Source: Variovorax paradoxus
GTDB taxonomy: Bacteria > Pseudomonadota > Gammaproteobacteria > Burkholderiales > Burkholderiaceae_C
Length of the DNA stretch: 64,000 nt
Assembly: GCF_024734665.1 (NCBI RefSeq)
Contig: NZ_CP102931.1
Span: 3,284,001-3,348,000 of the forward strand
Direction: 5' to 3'
Both the position numbers and the translations under genes were made by a program. Below are positions 18,073 to 27,645 of the stretch, one piece after another. The notes below the pieces were generated by a model that saw only the letters and a program-made list of their open reading frames with translations, did no database searches and was not told the DNA's origin. Each line of letters begins with the position of its first letter. The stretch's first letter is position 1.

Positions 18073-18807
18073 TCACCTCGCCGGCAGGTACTGGCGCGGA
18101 TCGACCGCGTTGCCGCGGTAGCGGATCTCGAAGTGGAGGCTGGCGCGCCCACCGTCCGCGCCGCCGATCTCAGCGATCTTCTGGCCCTGCTTCACCTGCT
18201 GGCCCTGCTTCACGAGCACCGTACGCACATTGGTGTAGACCGACATATAAGAGCCGCCGTGGTCGACCATCAGCACGCTGCCGTAGCCGCGCAGCGTTTC
18301 CGTTACGGCCACCTTGCCGGCGCCGATGGATGCCACCGGGTCGCCGACGCTGCCGCCGATGTCGACGCCCTTGTTGCTGGTGCCGTTGAAGCCCGCAATG
18401 ACCTGGCCCTGCGCGGGCCAGGCCCAGTCGCTGCGCCGCGACGCTGGTGGTGCGACGGGTTCGGGCGCAGCGGCCCGGGGCGGCCTCGAACGCTCAGGGC
18501 GTTCCGGACGCTCGGCACCAGCGCTCCTGGGAGGAGGCGGCTCGGACGATGAGCCGCCACCGGGCGGTACCACGCGCAGCACCTGCCCTGCTTCGAGCTT
18601 GTCGGGGTCCTGCAGATTGCTCCAGCGGGCAATGTCGCCCGGCGAACGCCCGGTCTTCGACGCGATGCGATAGAGCGTGTCGCCCGGCTGGACGACGTAC
18701 TCGCCCGGCCCCGCCACTGGCGCCTTGGGGGAGGTGGAGCACGCTGCCACCATCAATGCCGCGGTCAGCGCAATGCCCGCGCGCCAGTTCCTTCCTGTCA
18801 CAACCAC
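18073..18807 (-). CDS. NlpD-like LysM/degenerate LytM lipoprotein (amidase activator)
   Basis: A 244-residue protein with a GTG start after GGAAGG. A lipobox lies at MVAAC (Cys23). A LysM domain spans about 37-82 (YVVQPGDTLYRIASKTG...LEAGQVLRV). After a Pro/Arg-rich linker, an M23/LytM domain begins near 135. The usual zinc ligands are partly gone: HxxxD is NKGVD, and the YxH position of the catalytic HxH region is YTN, although SLHFEIR remains. That pattern fits NlpD/EnvC-type activators of cell-wall amidases rather than active endopeptidases. Confidence 0.8.
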   Translation of the reverse strand: MVVTGRNWRAGIALTAALMVAACSTSPKAPVAGPGEYVVQPGDTLYRIASKTGRSPGDIARWSNLQDPDKLEAGQVLRVVPPGGGSSSEPPPPRSAGAERPERPERSRPPRAAAPEPVAPPASRRSDWAWPAQGQVIAGFNGTSNKGVDIGGSVGDPVASIGAGKVAVTETLRGYGSVLMVDHGGSYMSVYTNVRTVLVKQGQQVKQGQKIAEIGGADGGRASLHFEIRYRGNAVDPRQYLPAR

Positions 18808-18903
18808 TACCGGATTCCTTCCTGGATAACTGAATCTCGCGCTCCCGGGTGCCCGGGGCTGCGCTCGAAGAATCCGGGAAGGCTACCAGCAGTCGCCGGG
18901 CGT

Positions 18904-19788
18904 TCAGCCGGCCTGCGGTTTTTCTGCGGTCTTGCGCCTTGCAACGCACATCAGCGACAGCGCGCTCGCGGGTGCCTTCGGGTCGCGGCCCGACAGCACA
19001 TTGCCCATGCGGTACTTCCATTGCGCCGGCCCGACGTCGCCGGCCAGCGCCTGCGCTCCTATCTGGTGGTTGTGCGGATGCACGCGGACCTCGAAGCCCA
19101 GCGGCTCCAGCGTGGATTCGAAGAATTCCTTCGTCACGCCGTCGCCGGGCCGGTGATGCACTTCGGTCTTCAGCCCCCATGACTGCTGGCTGCCGGTCTT
19201 GTGAAAACCGTGCCCTGTCGCGCGGTAGACCCACAGCCGCGCGTCCCACATCAGCCTGGCCAGGCCCTTGTAGTCCCAGGCTGTGAGTTGCGGATCGTGG
19301 TCGGTAATAAGTAAGCCATTGGGCTTAACGAGGCGGGCGCCTTCCTGCAGCACCGCCTTCATGTCGTCGCAATGGTGCAGCGATGCATTGATTGCCACGA
19401 TGTCCGCCACCTGCGAGCGGAACGGCGTGTGCGCCGCGTCCGCCAGCACGGCCGTGTAGCCCAGGCCCGCGGCCAGCTCCAGCGAGCCTCCGGCCACGTC
19501 GACGCCGATCAGCAGCCTGGGCCTGCCGCCCAGCGTGGCGAAGAGGTTACCCGGCCCGCAACCCAGGTCGATAACGACCTTGTCCGTCCAGTCGCCCCCG
19601 GCGGCGAGCCAGCGGCTGCGGAAATGCGCGTCGCGGTGGCAGTAGTCCAGATATTCCTTGGCCCACGTCGCATTGCCGAAATACGTGGCGTTGGCTGTCA
19701 ATGCATCTGAATTGTTCGGGAGAATCGATTCCAAATAGTAATCACAGCGCGTGAGAACTACATCGGGTAATAGGATGTCGCGGAGCAT
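18904..19788 (-). CDS. Class I SAM-dependent methyltransferase
   Basis: A 294-residue protein with motif I VIDLGCGPGN (about 71-80) and later LIGVDVAGGSLELA, VADIVAINASLHHC and LVKPNGLLITDHDP, the standard order of a class I methyltransferase. GAGGG precedes the ATG. It is transcribed away from the NRPS/PKS operon across an AT-rich region, so it may serve as a tailoring enzyme for the product or be unrelated. The substrate is unknown. Confidence 0.8.
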   Translation of the reverse strand: MLRDILLPDVVLTRCDYYLESILPNNSDALTANATYFGNATWAKEYLDYCHRDAHFRSRWLAAGGDWTDKVVIDLGCGPGNLFATLGGRPRLLIGVDVAGGSLELAAGLGYTAVLADAAHTPFRSQVADIVAINASLHHCDDMKAVLQEGARLVKPNGLLITDHDPQLTAWDYKGLARLMWDARLWVYRATGHGFHKTGSQQSWGLKTEVHHRPGDGVTKEFFESTLEPLGFEVRVHPHNHQIGAQALAGDVGPAQWKYRMGNVLSGRDPKAPASALSLMCVARRKTAEKPQAG

Positions 19789-20226
19789 TTTTTACCCTCG
19801 GAAGATTTGAAGCCGATAACTCTTTCAGTCTTTTCGATTTTCAGAATTTGTACAGTTATTTTTTATACGGTTACAGACTAATCCAATTCATAACAGTCAC
19901 GCCCGGAAGGATGTTTCACTTTTCGACAGTGACGGCAGTGCGTTTTCCGCATGACTCCCCGGCGTAGCGCGTGACCCGGGGCGGTCGTGCGCGCAAAGCG
20001 GTCGACAGCACATTTCCCCCTGTGCGCCGGCTGTTTCTCCCCAGGAGTACCCCGCTTCAGCGACCCCTTTCGGGCACTTGCGGGGCCTGCGCGACGGGCT
20101 TTTTCCTCCAAATCACGCATCAGTTACCTCGAACGGGACGATTCGGGTAGTACGTTTTCGAAATAACCTTATCCAGTTGTAACCGAGGCCTAAAGTGCAC
20201 ACATTGGCCAAGGGAAACCTCCTAGG
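19789..20226. other. AT-rich intergenic region between the methyltransferase and NRPS genes
   Basis: About 440 bases without a convincing long gene, between divergent transcription units. Both edges are markedly AT-rich compared with the rest of the window (for example around 19800-19880 and again toward 20200-20340). It must contain the promoters of the methyltransferase and the megasynthase operon, but no clear -35/-10 pair was identified. A weak minus-strand reading with a Cys/His tail (ending at 19878) is not called as a gene. Confidence 0.6.
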
Positions 20227-20277
20227 ATGAAGACACGAAAAGAACGCAAGTCAGCTCCACCTTATTTAATTGGGTGA
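20227..20277 (+). CDS. Possible 16-residue leader peptide upstream of the NRPS/PKS gene
   Basis: An ATG at 20227 (after CCTAGG) opens a 16-codon reading frame, MKTRKERKSAPPYLIG, whose TGA at 20275-20277 abuts the ATG at 20278 of the megasynthase in the same frame. Such an arrangement could couple translation or be an accident in an AT-rich leader. The codons are seen; the function is inferred and weak. Confidence 0.3.
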   Translation: MKTRKERKSAPPYLIG

Positions 20278-23200
20278 ATGGATTTTCCATTCATCCAATT
20301 GCTTCCATTGTATTTCTTTTGGGATATTTACATGGAAATTCAAACTGTTTCGCAAGCACTCGGTACTCCGGACCTCGCTCTGGGAGACCTGTTCGTGCCG
20401 CGATCCAATTCGGAGGGATCAGTCAGCCGTCGCAGCGCTTCGGTGGCACTCGAACCCCGCTTCGCCCAGCGTTGGACCCAGTGGCTCGCCACCACCGGCC
20501 AGCTGCCGGACACCCTCTTCGCCGGTGCATGGCTGCTGCTGCAGTCGCGCTGGCTCGGAGGCCTCTGGCCCGTGCTGCATGAGGCAGGCGCCGCGCCGAT
20601 GCGCTGCTCGACCACCGTCGCCTTCGACGCCACCAAGGCCGCTGGCGCCTGGCTGGCCGAACTGGATCTCGGTCGCCGCTCGGCATCGCAAGCAACGGCA
20701 CAGCCCACCTCGCTGTGGCTGCGCGAAGAAGTCGATGCCGATGCCCCGCTGCGGCTGCGCTTCGACGCTGCTTCGGCATCCCTCTATATAGATGCAGCCG
20801 CAAGCCTGATGGATGCCGCCGCGATCAAACAGCTGCTCGCAGCCCTCGTCGACACCGCCGAAGACCTGCTGAAGCACCCCGATGCAGCCCTGAACGACAT
20901 CCACACGCTGCCGCGCGCCGACCAGGCCGCTCAGCTCGTCGAATGGAACACGGCCCTCGCGCCGGTGGACCCTGCCCTCACGGTACCCGCCATGTTCGCC
21001 CGCCAGGTGATGGTCGCCCCTGACGCCATCGCCCTCGCGCAAGGCGACGCGCAAATGAGCTACGGCGAACTCGACCAACGCTCCAACGAACTCGCCCAGC
21101 GCCTGCAGGGCCTGGGCGTTCGCACTGGCGACGGCGTCGGCCTGCTGCTCGACCGCTCGATGGCGGCCGTCGTCGCCCAACTCGGCATCCTCAAGGCCGG
21201 CGGAGCCTATGTGCCTGTGCCTACGGATTTCCCGTCCGAGCGCGTCGCCTACATGCTCGGCGAGGCCGGCGCGCACCACGTGCTCACGACGCAGGCGCAC
21301 CAGCACCTCGTCCCCCCCCATCACGGCGTTTTGTTGCTCGACGAATACGAAGACAACACAAATCGCACTGCATGGAATCCTCCGGCCATCGATGCCGAAT
21401 CGGTGGCCTATGTCATGTACACCTCGGGCTCGACGGGCACGCCAAAGGGCATAGAGATCTGCCATCGCTCGATCCTGCGGCTCGTGGTGGGCGTGGACTA
21501 TGTCGCGCTCGCTCCCGGCCTCGCCATGCTGCATGCGGCGCCGCTGGGCTTCGACGCGGCCACGCTCGAAATCTGGGGTCCGCTGCTCAATGGCGGCTGC
21601 TGCGTCATTCATGAAGAGCGCGTGCCGACCGGCGCCGGCCTCGCACAAACCATCGCGCGCCACCACGTGCACACGGCATGGCTCACCGCCGCGCTCTTCA
21701 ACGCCGTGGTCGACGACGATCCGGCCCACCTCGCGGGCCTGCGGCATCTCTTCACCGGCGGCGAAGCGCTGTCGGTGCCGCATGTGCGGCGTGCGCTGGC
21801 CGCCCTGCCCGGCCTCACGCTGAGCAACGGCTACGGCCCGACCGAGTGCACGACCTTCGCGGCCACGCATCGCATCGAGTCACCGTTGCCCGAAGACCTG
21901 CGTTCCGTCCCGCTCGGTCGCCCCATCAAGGACACCGTGCTGCGCGTGCTGAGCCCCTCGATGGCGCTGCTGCCGACCGGCTTCGTGGGCGAGCTCTGCA
22001 TCGGCGGCCACGGGCTGGCCCGCGGCTACCTGCGGCAACCCGCACTCAGCGCCGAACGCTTCGTGCCCGATCCCTTCGGCGGCCCCGATGACCGGCTCTA
22101 CCGCACCGGCGACCTCGCGCGCTGGCTGCCCGACGGCACCGTCGAATTCATCGGCCGCCGCGACGGGCAAGTGAAGATCCACGGCCACCGCATCGAAACC
22201 GGCGAGGTCGAAGCGGCCATCCTCGCGCACCCCGCCGTGCAATCTTGCGCAGTGGTCGCGCGGCCCGACGAAAGCGGGCAGCTGCGCCTGGTGGCCTATC
22301 TGGTCGCGCGCTCGGAAAAGATCTCGTGGGACGCCCTGCGCGCCCACCTCGGCGCCCGCCTGCCGGCCCCACTGGTGCCGACCGCGCAGGTGTGGCTCGC
22401 GCAACTCCCCGTCACGCCCAACGGCAAGCTCGATCGCAAGGCGCTGCCCGAGCCGGCCGGCGAGCGCCCCGAACTCGCACAGCCCTTCGAAGAAGCCCGC
22501 GGCGCCATCGAACAGCAGGTGTGCGACGCCTTCGCCCGCGCGCTGCGCATCTCGAAGGTCGGGCGCAACGACAACTTCTTCGACCTCGGCGGCGATTCGC
22601 TGCTGGTGCTGCAGGTGCTGGCCGACCTGCAGCGCGGCACCGAACTGCCGCTGTCGACCAATCTTTTCTTCCGCAATCCCACGCCAAAAGCAATGGGCGA
22701 GCGGATGCAGCCGGCGGGCGATCAGCCCGCCATGGCCGCTGCGGCCGGTTCCAAGGATCGACCGACCGCAGCGGCCACCTTTTCGGCACGGCCGGGCAGC
22801 GGCATCGATGACGCCGTTGCCCTGGTCGGCACCGCAGGCCGCTTCCCCGGCGCAGCCGACGTGGAGCAGTTCTGGGACAACCTCGTCGCAGGCCGCGACA
22901 CCATCAGCTTCTTCGACGACGCCACGCTCGACGCCGGGATCAGCCAGGCCCTGCGCAGCGACCCGGCCTACGTGCGCGCACGCGGCGTGATCGACGGCAT
23001 CGAAGACTTCGACGCCGCCTTCTTCGGCATCGGCCCGAAAGAAGCGCAGCTCATGGACCCGCAGCAGCGCGTGTTCCTCGAAATCTGCTGGGAATGCCTG
23101 GAACGCGCCGGCTACGTGCCCGACGAAGCGCCGGGCCCGGTCGGCGTGTACGCCGGCATGTACAACGCCACCTACTTCCAGCGCCACGTGAGCACGCGGC

Positions 23201-26200
23201 CCGACCTGGTGGAGCCGGTCGGCGAGTTCCAGGTGATGCTGGCCAACGAGAAGGACTACATCACCACGCGGGTGGCGAACCGGCTCAACCTCACCGGCCC
23301 GGCCGTCAGCGTGCACACCGCCTGCTCGACCTCGCTGGTGGCCGTGGCCCAGGCCTTCCATGCGCTGCGTACGGGCCAGTGCTACATGGCGCTCGCGGGC
23401 GGCGCCTCGGTCACCTGCCCGCCGCGCAGCGGCTATCTCTACAACGAGGGCTCGATGCTCTCGCCCGACGGCCGTACGCGCAGCTTCGATGCAAAGGCCC
23501 AGGGCACCGTCTTCAGCGACGGCGCGGCCGTGGTGCTGCTCAAGCGGCTGGCCGATGCACAGGCCGACGGCGACACCATCTACGCCGTGCTGCGCAGCGC
23601 CTGCGTGAACAACGACGGCGGCTCCAAGGCCAGCTTCACGGCGCCCAGCGTCGACGGCCAGGCCGCGGTGATCCGCGCCGCGCTGGCTGCGGCCGATGTC
23701 GATGCGGGCAGCATCTCGTACGTCGAGGCGCACGGCACCGCCACGCCGATGGGCGACCCGATCGAAGTCGAGGCGCTGGCCGTGGCCTACGCCGAGCACA
23801 CCGATGCGCTCGGCTACTGCACGCTCGGCTCGCTGAAGAGCAACGTGGGCCACATGGTCACGGCGGCGGGCGCGGCCGGTCTCATCAAGACAGCGCTGGC
23901 GCTGCACCACGAACAGATTCCGCCGACCGCGCATTTCAGCGCGCCGAACCCGTCGATCGACTTCGCGCGCACGCCCTTCCACGTTACCGCCAGCCTGCAG
24001 CCGTGGCCCCGCGCCGACCTGCCGCGCCGTGCGGGCGTCAGCTCATTCGGCGTCGGCGGCACCAATGCGCACGTCATCGTCGAAGAGGCGCCGCCGCGGC
24101 CGGCCTCGCCACCGGCTGCGGGCGACCAGCTGTTGTCGCTGTCGGCACGCTCCGAGGCCGCGCTCGCGCTGGCCACCGAGCAGCTCGCGGCGCATCTCGA
24201 AGCCCACGCCGAACTGCCGCTGGCCGACGTGGCCCACACCCTCGCGGTCGGCCGCAAGGCCCACGCCTTCCGCCGCGCTGTCGTGGCCGGCAACACCGCC
24301 GAGGCCATCGCCGCCCTGCGCAATGCCGATTCGCCCCACCGCGTCAGCGGGCGCATCGCCTCGCGCGCACCGCAGCTCGTGCTGATGTTCCCCGGGCAAG
24401 GCGCGCAGTACGCCGGCATGGGCAAGAACCTCCGTGCGAACGACCCGGTGTTCGCGGCAGCGTTCGACGACTGCATGGCCGCCTTCGAAGGCGCGACCGA
24501 TTTCGACCTGCGCGAGCGCATGTTCTCGGACGACCCGCAATCGCTGGCGCCCACGGCCGCCACGCAGCCCGCGATCTTCACGCTCGAATACGCCCTCGCG
24601 CGGCGGCTGCTGGCGCTCGGCGCACGGCCGCATGCACTGATCGGCCACAGCGTCGGCGAATTCGTCGCGGCCGTGCTCGCTGGCGTGATGCGGCTCGAAG
24701 ACGCCGCCAAGCTCGTCGCCCGCCGTGGCGCTCTCATGCAGGCCCAGCCGGCCGGCGCGATGCTGTCGGTGCGCATGGGTGCGGCCGAGTTGCTCGACAG
24801 GCTCGGCCCGCAGATTTCGCTCGCCGCCGAGAACGGCCCCACGGCCTGCGTCGCCGCCGGCCCCTTCGACGCCATTGCAGCGCTGCAGGCAGCGCTGGAA
24901 GCAGACGGCGTTCCGAGCCGCCCGCTGCAGACCTCGCACGCTTTCCACTCCGCCATGATGGACGCGGCCGTCGAGCCCTTCGAGGCGCTGGTCAGCAAGG
25001 TGGCGCTGCGCGCGCCGCAGACGCCGATCTACTCAACGCTGACCGGCCAGCCGCTCGAAGACGCCGAAGCCACCAGCCCCGCCTACTGGGCCCGGCATCT
25101 GCGCGGCACCGTGCGCTTCTCGCCGGCCGTGCGCTGCGCGATGGAGCAGGTGGCCAACCCGCTGTTCGTCGAATCAGGCCCGCGAAACATGCTCGCGACG
25201 CTCGTGCGCCAGCACGGCGCAAGCGGCGTCGTGTCGCTGCTGCAGGGCGAACCGGCCGACGAGGCCCGCACCCTGCACCTGGCGCTGGGCCGCCTCTGGA
25301 CCTGCGGCGCCGATGTCGAGCTGTCGCGCCTCGTCTCGCGCATCGGCGCGCAACGCGTGCGCCTGCCCACCACACCGTTCGAGCGCAAGCGCTTCTGGGT
25401 CGACATCGCCGCCGCCCCGCCCATTGCCACCGTGGCCGCGCCCGCCGCCGCCCCGGCCCCTTCCTTAGTCCCTCTTGTTCCACCTACCGCTCTGGAGTCG
25501 ATCGTGACAGCAGCAACGCCCTCGCCTCTTCATCCTCCCGCTTCGAACGTGGATGCGCGCCTGCGCAGCCTGTTCGAGGACATCTCCGGCCTAGACATGG
25601 CACAGGCGGAAGGGCACGCGCCCTTCGGCGAACTGGGTCTGGACTCGCTCACGCTGACCCAGGCCGCCACACAGATCAAGAAGCACTTCAAGGTCAACCT
25701 CAGCTTCCGCCAGCTGATGGAAAGCTACCGCAGCTTCGACGCGCTCTCCACCTTCCTGCGCGAAAGCCTGCCGCCCGAGGCTGCGCCCGCGCCGGCGGTT
25801 GCACTGGCTGTTGCAGCCGCACCAGTCGAAAACGCGGTCTCTGTACCGCAGGCCGCACCGCGCCAGCAGATGCCGGTGTACATGCCGATGCAGGGCAGCA
25901 ATGCGGGCGACGCCCAGTTGTCGCAGCTGATTTCGCAGCAAATGGAATTGATGCGCCAGCAGCTCGCACTGCTGTCGGGCGGCATTCCGTCCACACCAAT
26001 CGTCACGCTGCAGGCCATGCCGGCCCAGGCCGCGCCCGCACCGGCCACGCCTGCGGCGACGCCAGCTGAAGAATCCGCGCAACCCGTGCGCTACGACGTG
26101 AACAAGGCCTTCGGTGCCATCGCCCGCATCCACACCCAGCGCAACGCCGAGCCCAGCGGCCGGCAGAAGGCCCGGCTCGCCGCCTTCATCCGGCGCTACG

Positions 26201-27645
26201 TCGAACGCACGCAGAAGAGCAAGCAGTTCACCGAAGCCAACCGCGCCCACATGGCCGACCCGCGCGTGGTCAACGGCTTCCGGCCGGTCACCAAAGAGAT
26301 CACTTACCAGATCGTCATCGAACGCTCCAAGGGTTCGAAGATGTGGGACCTCGACGGCAACGAGTACGTCGATGCGCTCAACGGCTTCGGCATGAACATG
26401 TTCGGCTGGCAGCCCGACTTCGTGCAAGACGCCGTACGCAAGCAGCTCGACGAAGGCTACGAAATCGGCCCGCAGCACCCGCTGGCGGCCGAAGTCACGG
26501 CGCTGATCTGCGAGCTCACCGGCAGCGACCGCGCGGGCCTGTGCAACACCGGCTCCGAGGCCGTGATGGCCGCGCTACGCATCGCGCGCACTGTCACCGG
26601 CCGCAGCACGGTGGTGGTGTTCACCGGCTCCTACCACGGCACCTTCGACGAAGTGCTGGTGCGCGCCGGCAAGGGCGGCAAGGGCCTGTCGGCCGCGCCG
26701 GGCGTGATGAGCGGCATGTTCGGCGACATCCGCGTGCTCGACTACGGCACGCCCGAGGCGCTGGACTTCATCCGCGAGAACGCAGACGACTTGGCCGCCG
26801 TGCTGGCCGAGCCGGTGCAAAGCCGCCGCCCCGACTTCCAGCCGCGCGAGTTCTTGCACGAGGTGCGCGACATCACCGCCAAGAGCGGCTGCTGCCTGAT
26901 CTTCGACGAGGTCATCACCGGCTTTCGCACCGCGCTGGGCGGCGCGCAGGAGCTGTTCGGCGTGCGCGCCGACCTGGCCACCTACGGCAAGGTGATCGGC
27001 GGCGGCTTTCCGGTCGGCGTGATCGCGGGCAAGCGCGAATTCATGGACGCGCTCGACGGCGGCCCCTGGCAGTACGGCGACGACTCGATTCCCGGCGTGG
27101 GCGTGACCTACTTCGCGGGCACCTTCGTGCGCCATCCGCTGGCACTGGCCGCGGCCAAGGCATCGCTCACGCATCTGAAGGAGGCCGGGCCCGCGCTGCA
27201 GGCCGGACTCACGGGCAACACCGCCGCCATGGCAGCGGAACTGTCGGCCTGGTGCAAGGAAGTCGGCGCGCCCATCGAGATCCGCCATTTCGCTTCGCTG
27301 TGGCGCGTGAGCTGGCTAGAAGACCACCCGCTGCAGGACTTGCTGTTCGCAATGATGCGCAGCCGCGGCGTGCACATCCTGGACAACTTCCCGTGCTTCC
27401 TCACGAGCGCGCACAGCGCCGAGGACATCGCCTTCATCCAGCGCGCCTTCAAGGACTCGGTCGCCGAGATGCAGGAATCCGGCTTCCTGCCGCGCCGCGC
27501 TCCCGCCCCCACCCGCTTCGACGTGCGCAAGCCCGTCGAGGACGGCTGCGTCCTGGCCCGCGACATCGACGGCCAGCCCTTCTGGTACGTGCCCGAGGAC
27601 GCCGCCTCCCATCAACACCTCATCAATGGAAAGGCCGCAGCATGA
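20278..27645 (+). CDS. Hybrid NRPS/PKS with embedded aminotransferase (A-PCP-KS-AT-ACP-AMT)
   Basis: A 2455-residue megasynthase; a start at 20332 (MEIQTVSQ) is also possible. A truncated condensation-like N-terminus is followed by an adenylation domain (about 233-728), PCP Ser774 (LGGDSLL), ketosynthase (from about 844, Cys1016 in TACSTS), acyltransferase (Ser1458 in GHSVGE, with HAFH at 1554-1557 typical of malonyl-CoA), ACP Ser1790 (LGLDSLT) and a class III PLP aminotransferase (about 2000-2420, Lys2238 in YGKVIGGG). The adenylation pocket read by eye is DALWFGGT-F-K, close to valine codes. No KR, DH or TE is present. The predicted step is an amino acid, one malonate, then transamination of the beta-keto group. 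Confidence 0.92.
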   Translation: MDFPFIQLLPLYFFWDIYMEIQTVSQALGTPDLALGDLFVPRSNSEGSVSRRSASVALEPRFAQRWTQWLATTGQLPDTLFAGAWLLLQSRWLGGLWPVLHEAGAAPMRCSTTVAFDATKAAGAWLAELDLGRRSASQATAQPTSLWLREEVDADAPLRLRFDAASASLYIDAAASLMDAAAIKQLLAALVDTAEDLLKHPDAALNDIHTLPRADQAAQLVEWNTALAPVDPALTVPAMFARQVMVAPDAIALAQGDAQMSYGELDQRSNELAQRLQGLGVRTGDGVGLLLDRSMAAVVAQLGILKAGGAYVPVPTDFPSERVAYMLGEAGAHHVLTTQAHQHLVPPHHGVLLLDEYEDNTNRTAWNPPAIDAESVAYVMYTSGSTGTPKGIEICHRSILRLVVGVDYVALAPGLAMLHAAPLGFDAATLEIWGPLLNGGCCVIHEERVPTGAGLAQTIARHHVHTAWLTAALFNAVVDDDPAHLAGLRHLFTGGEALSVPHVRRALAALPGLTLSNGYGPTECTTFAATHRIESPLPEDLRSVPLGRPIKDTVLRVLSPSMALLPTGFVGELCIGGHGLARGYLRQPALSAERFVPDPFGGPDDRLYRTGDLARWLPDGTVEFIGRRDGQVKIHGHRIETGEVEAAILAHPAVQSCAVVARPDESGQLRLVAYLVARSEKISWDALRAHLGARLPAPLVPTAQVWLAQLPVTPNGKLDRKALPEPAGERPELAQPFEEARGAIEQQVCDAFARALRISKVGRNDNFFDLGGDSLLVLQVLADLQRGTELPLSTNLFFRNPTPKAMGERMQPAGDQPAMAAAAGSKDRPTAAATFSARPGSGIDDAVALVGTAGRFPGAADVEQFWDNLVAGRDTISFFDDATLDAGISQALRSDPAYVRARGVIDGIEDFDAAFFGIGPKEAQLMDPQQRVFLEICWECLERAGYVPDEAPGPVGVYAGMYNATYFQRHVSTRPDLVEPVGEFQVMLANEKDYITTRVANRLNLTGPAVSVHTACSTSLVAVAQAFHALRTGQCYMALAGGASVTCPPRSGYLYNEGSMLSPDGRTRSFDAKAQGTVFSDGAAVVLLKRLADAQADGDTIYAVLRSACVNNDGGSKASFTAPSVDGQAAVIRAALAAADVDAGSISYVEAHGTATPMGDPIEVEALAVAYAEHTDALGYCTLGSLKSNVGHMVTAAGAAGLIKTALALHHEQIPPTAHFSAPNPSIDFARTPFHVTASLQPWPRADLPRRAGVSSFGVGGTNAHVIVEEAPPRPASPPAAGDQLLSLSARSEAALALATEQLAAHLEAHAELPLADVAHTLAVGRKAHAFRRAVVAGNTAEAIAALRNADSPHRVSGRIASRAPQLVLMFPGQGAQYAGMGKNLRANDPVFAAAFDDCMAAFEGATDFDLRERMFSDDPQSLAPTAATQPAIFTLEYALARRLLALGARPHALIGHSVGEFVAAVLAGVMRLEDAAKLVARRGALMQAQPAGAMLSVRMGAAELLDRLGPQISLAAENGPTACVAAGPFDAIAALQAALEADGVPSRPLQTSHAFHSAMMDAAVEPFEALVSKVALRAPQTPIYSTLTGQPLEDAEATSPAYWARHLRGTVRFSPAVRCAMEQVANPLFVESGPRNMLATLVRQHGASGVVSLLQGEPADEARTLHLALGRLWTCGADVELSRLVSRIGAQRVRLPTTPFERKRFWVDIAAAPPIATVAAPAAAPAPSLVPLVPPTALESIVTAATPSPLHPPASNVDARLRSLFEDISGLDMAQAEGHAPFGELGLDSLTLTQAATQIKKHFKVNLSFRQLMESYRSFDALSTFLRESLPPEAAPAPAVALAVAAAPVENAVSVPQAAPRQQMPVYMPMQGSNAGDAQLSQLISQQMELMRQQLALLSGGIPSTPIVTLQAMPAQAAPAPATPAATPAEESAQPVRYDVNKAFGAIARIHTQRNAEPSGRQKARLAAFIRRYVERTQKSKQFTEANRAHMADPRVVNGFRPVTKEITYQIVIERSKGSKMWDLDGNEYVDALNGFGMNMFGWQPDFVQDAVRKQLDEGYEIGPQHPLAAEVTALICELTGSDRAGLCNTGSEAVMAALRIARTVTGRSTVVVFTGSYHGTFDEVLVRAGKGGKGLSAAPGVMSGMFGDIRVLDYGTPEALDFIRENADDLAAVLAEPVQSRRPDFQPREFLHEVRDITAKSGCCLIFDEVITGFRTALGGAQELFGVRADLATYGKVIGGGFPVGVIAGKREFMDALDGGPWQYGDDSIPGVGVTYFAGTFVRHPLALAAAKASLTHLKEAGPALQAGLTGNTAAMAAELSAWCKEVGAPIEIRHFASLWRVSWLEDHPLQDLLFAMMRSRGVHILDNFPCFLTSAHSAEDIAFIQRAFKDSVAEMQESGFLPRRAPAPTRFDVRKPVEDGCVLARDIDGQPFWYVPEDAASHQHLINGKAAA

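Noticed and set aside
19878..20120. Minus-strand 80-codon frame ending in a Cys/His-rich tail (HCRHCRKVKH...DC)
   Set aside because: It lies in the AT-rich promoter region, most of it is low-complexity Arg/Pro reading of GC-rich DNA, and no ribosome site was found; only the last 24 codons look protein-like.
26343..27641. Upstream extension of the second NRPS reading frame into the aminotransferase region
   Set aside because: The region is coded in another frame by the first synthase (PLP Lys2238 and other motifs); the true start is the ATG at 27642 overlapping the previous stop.
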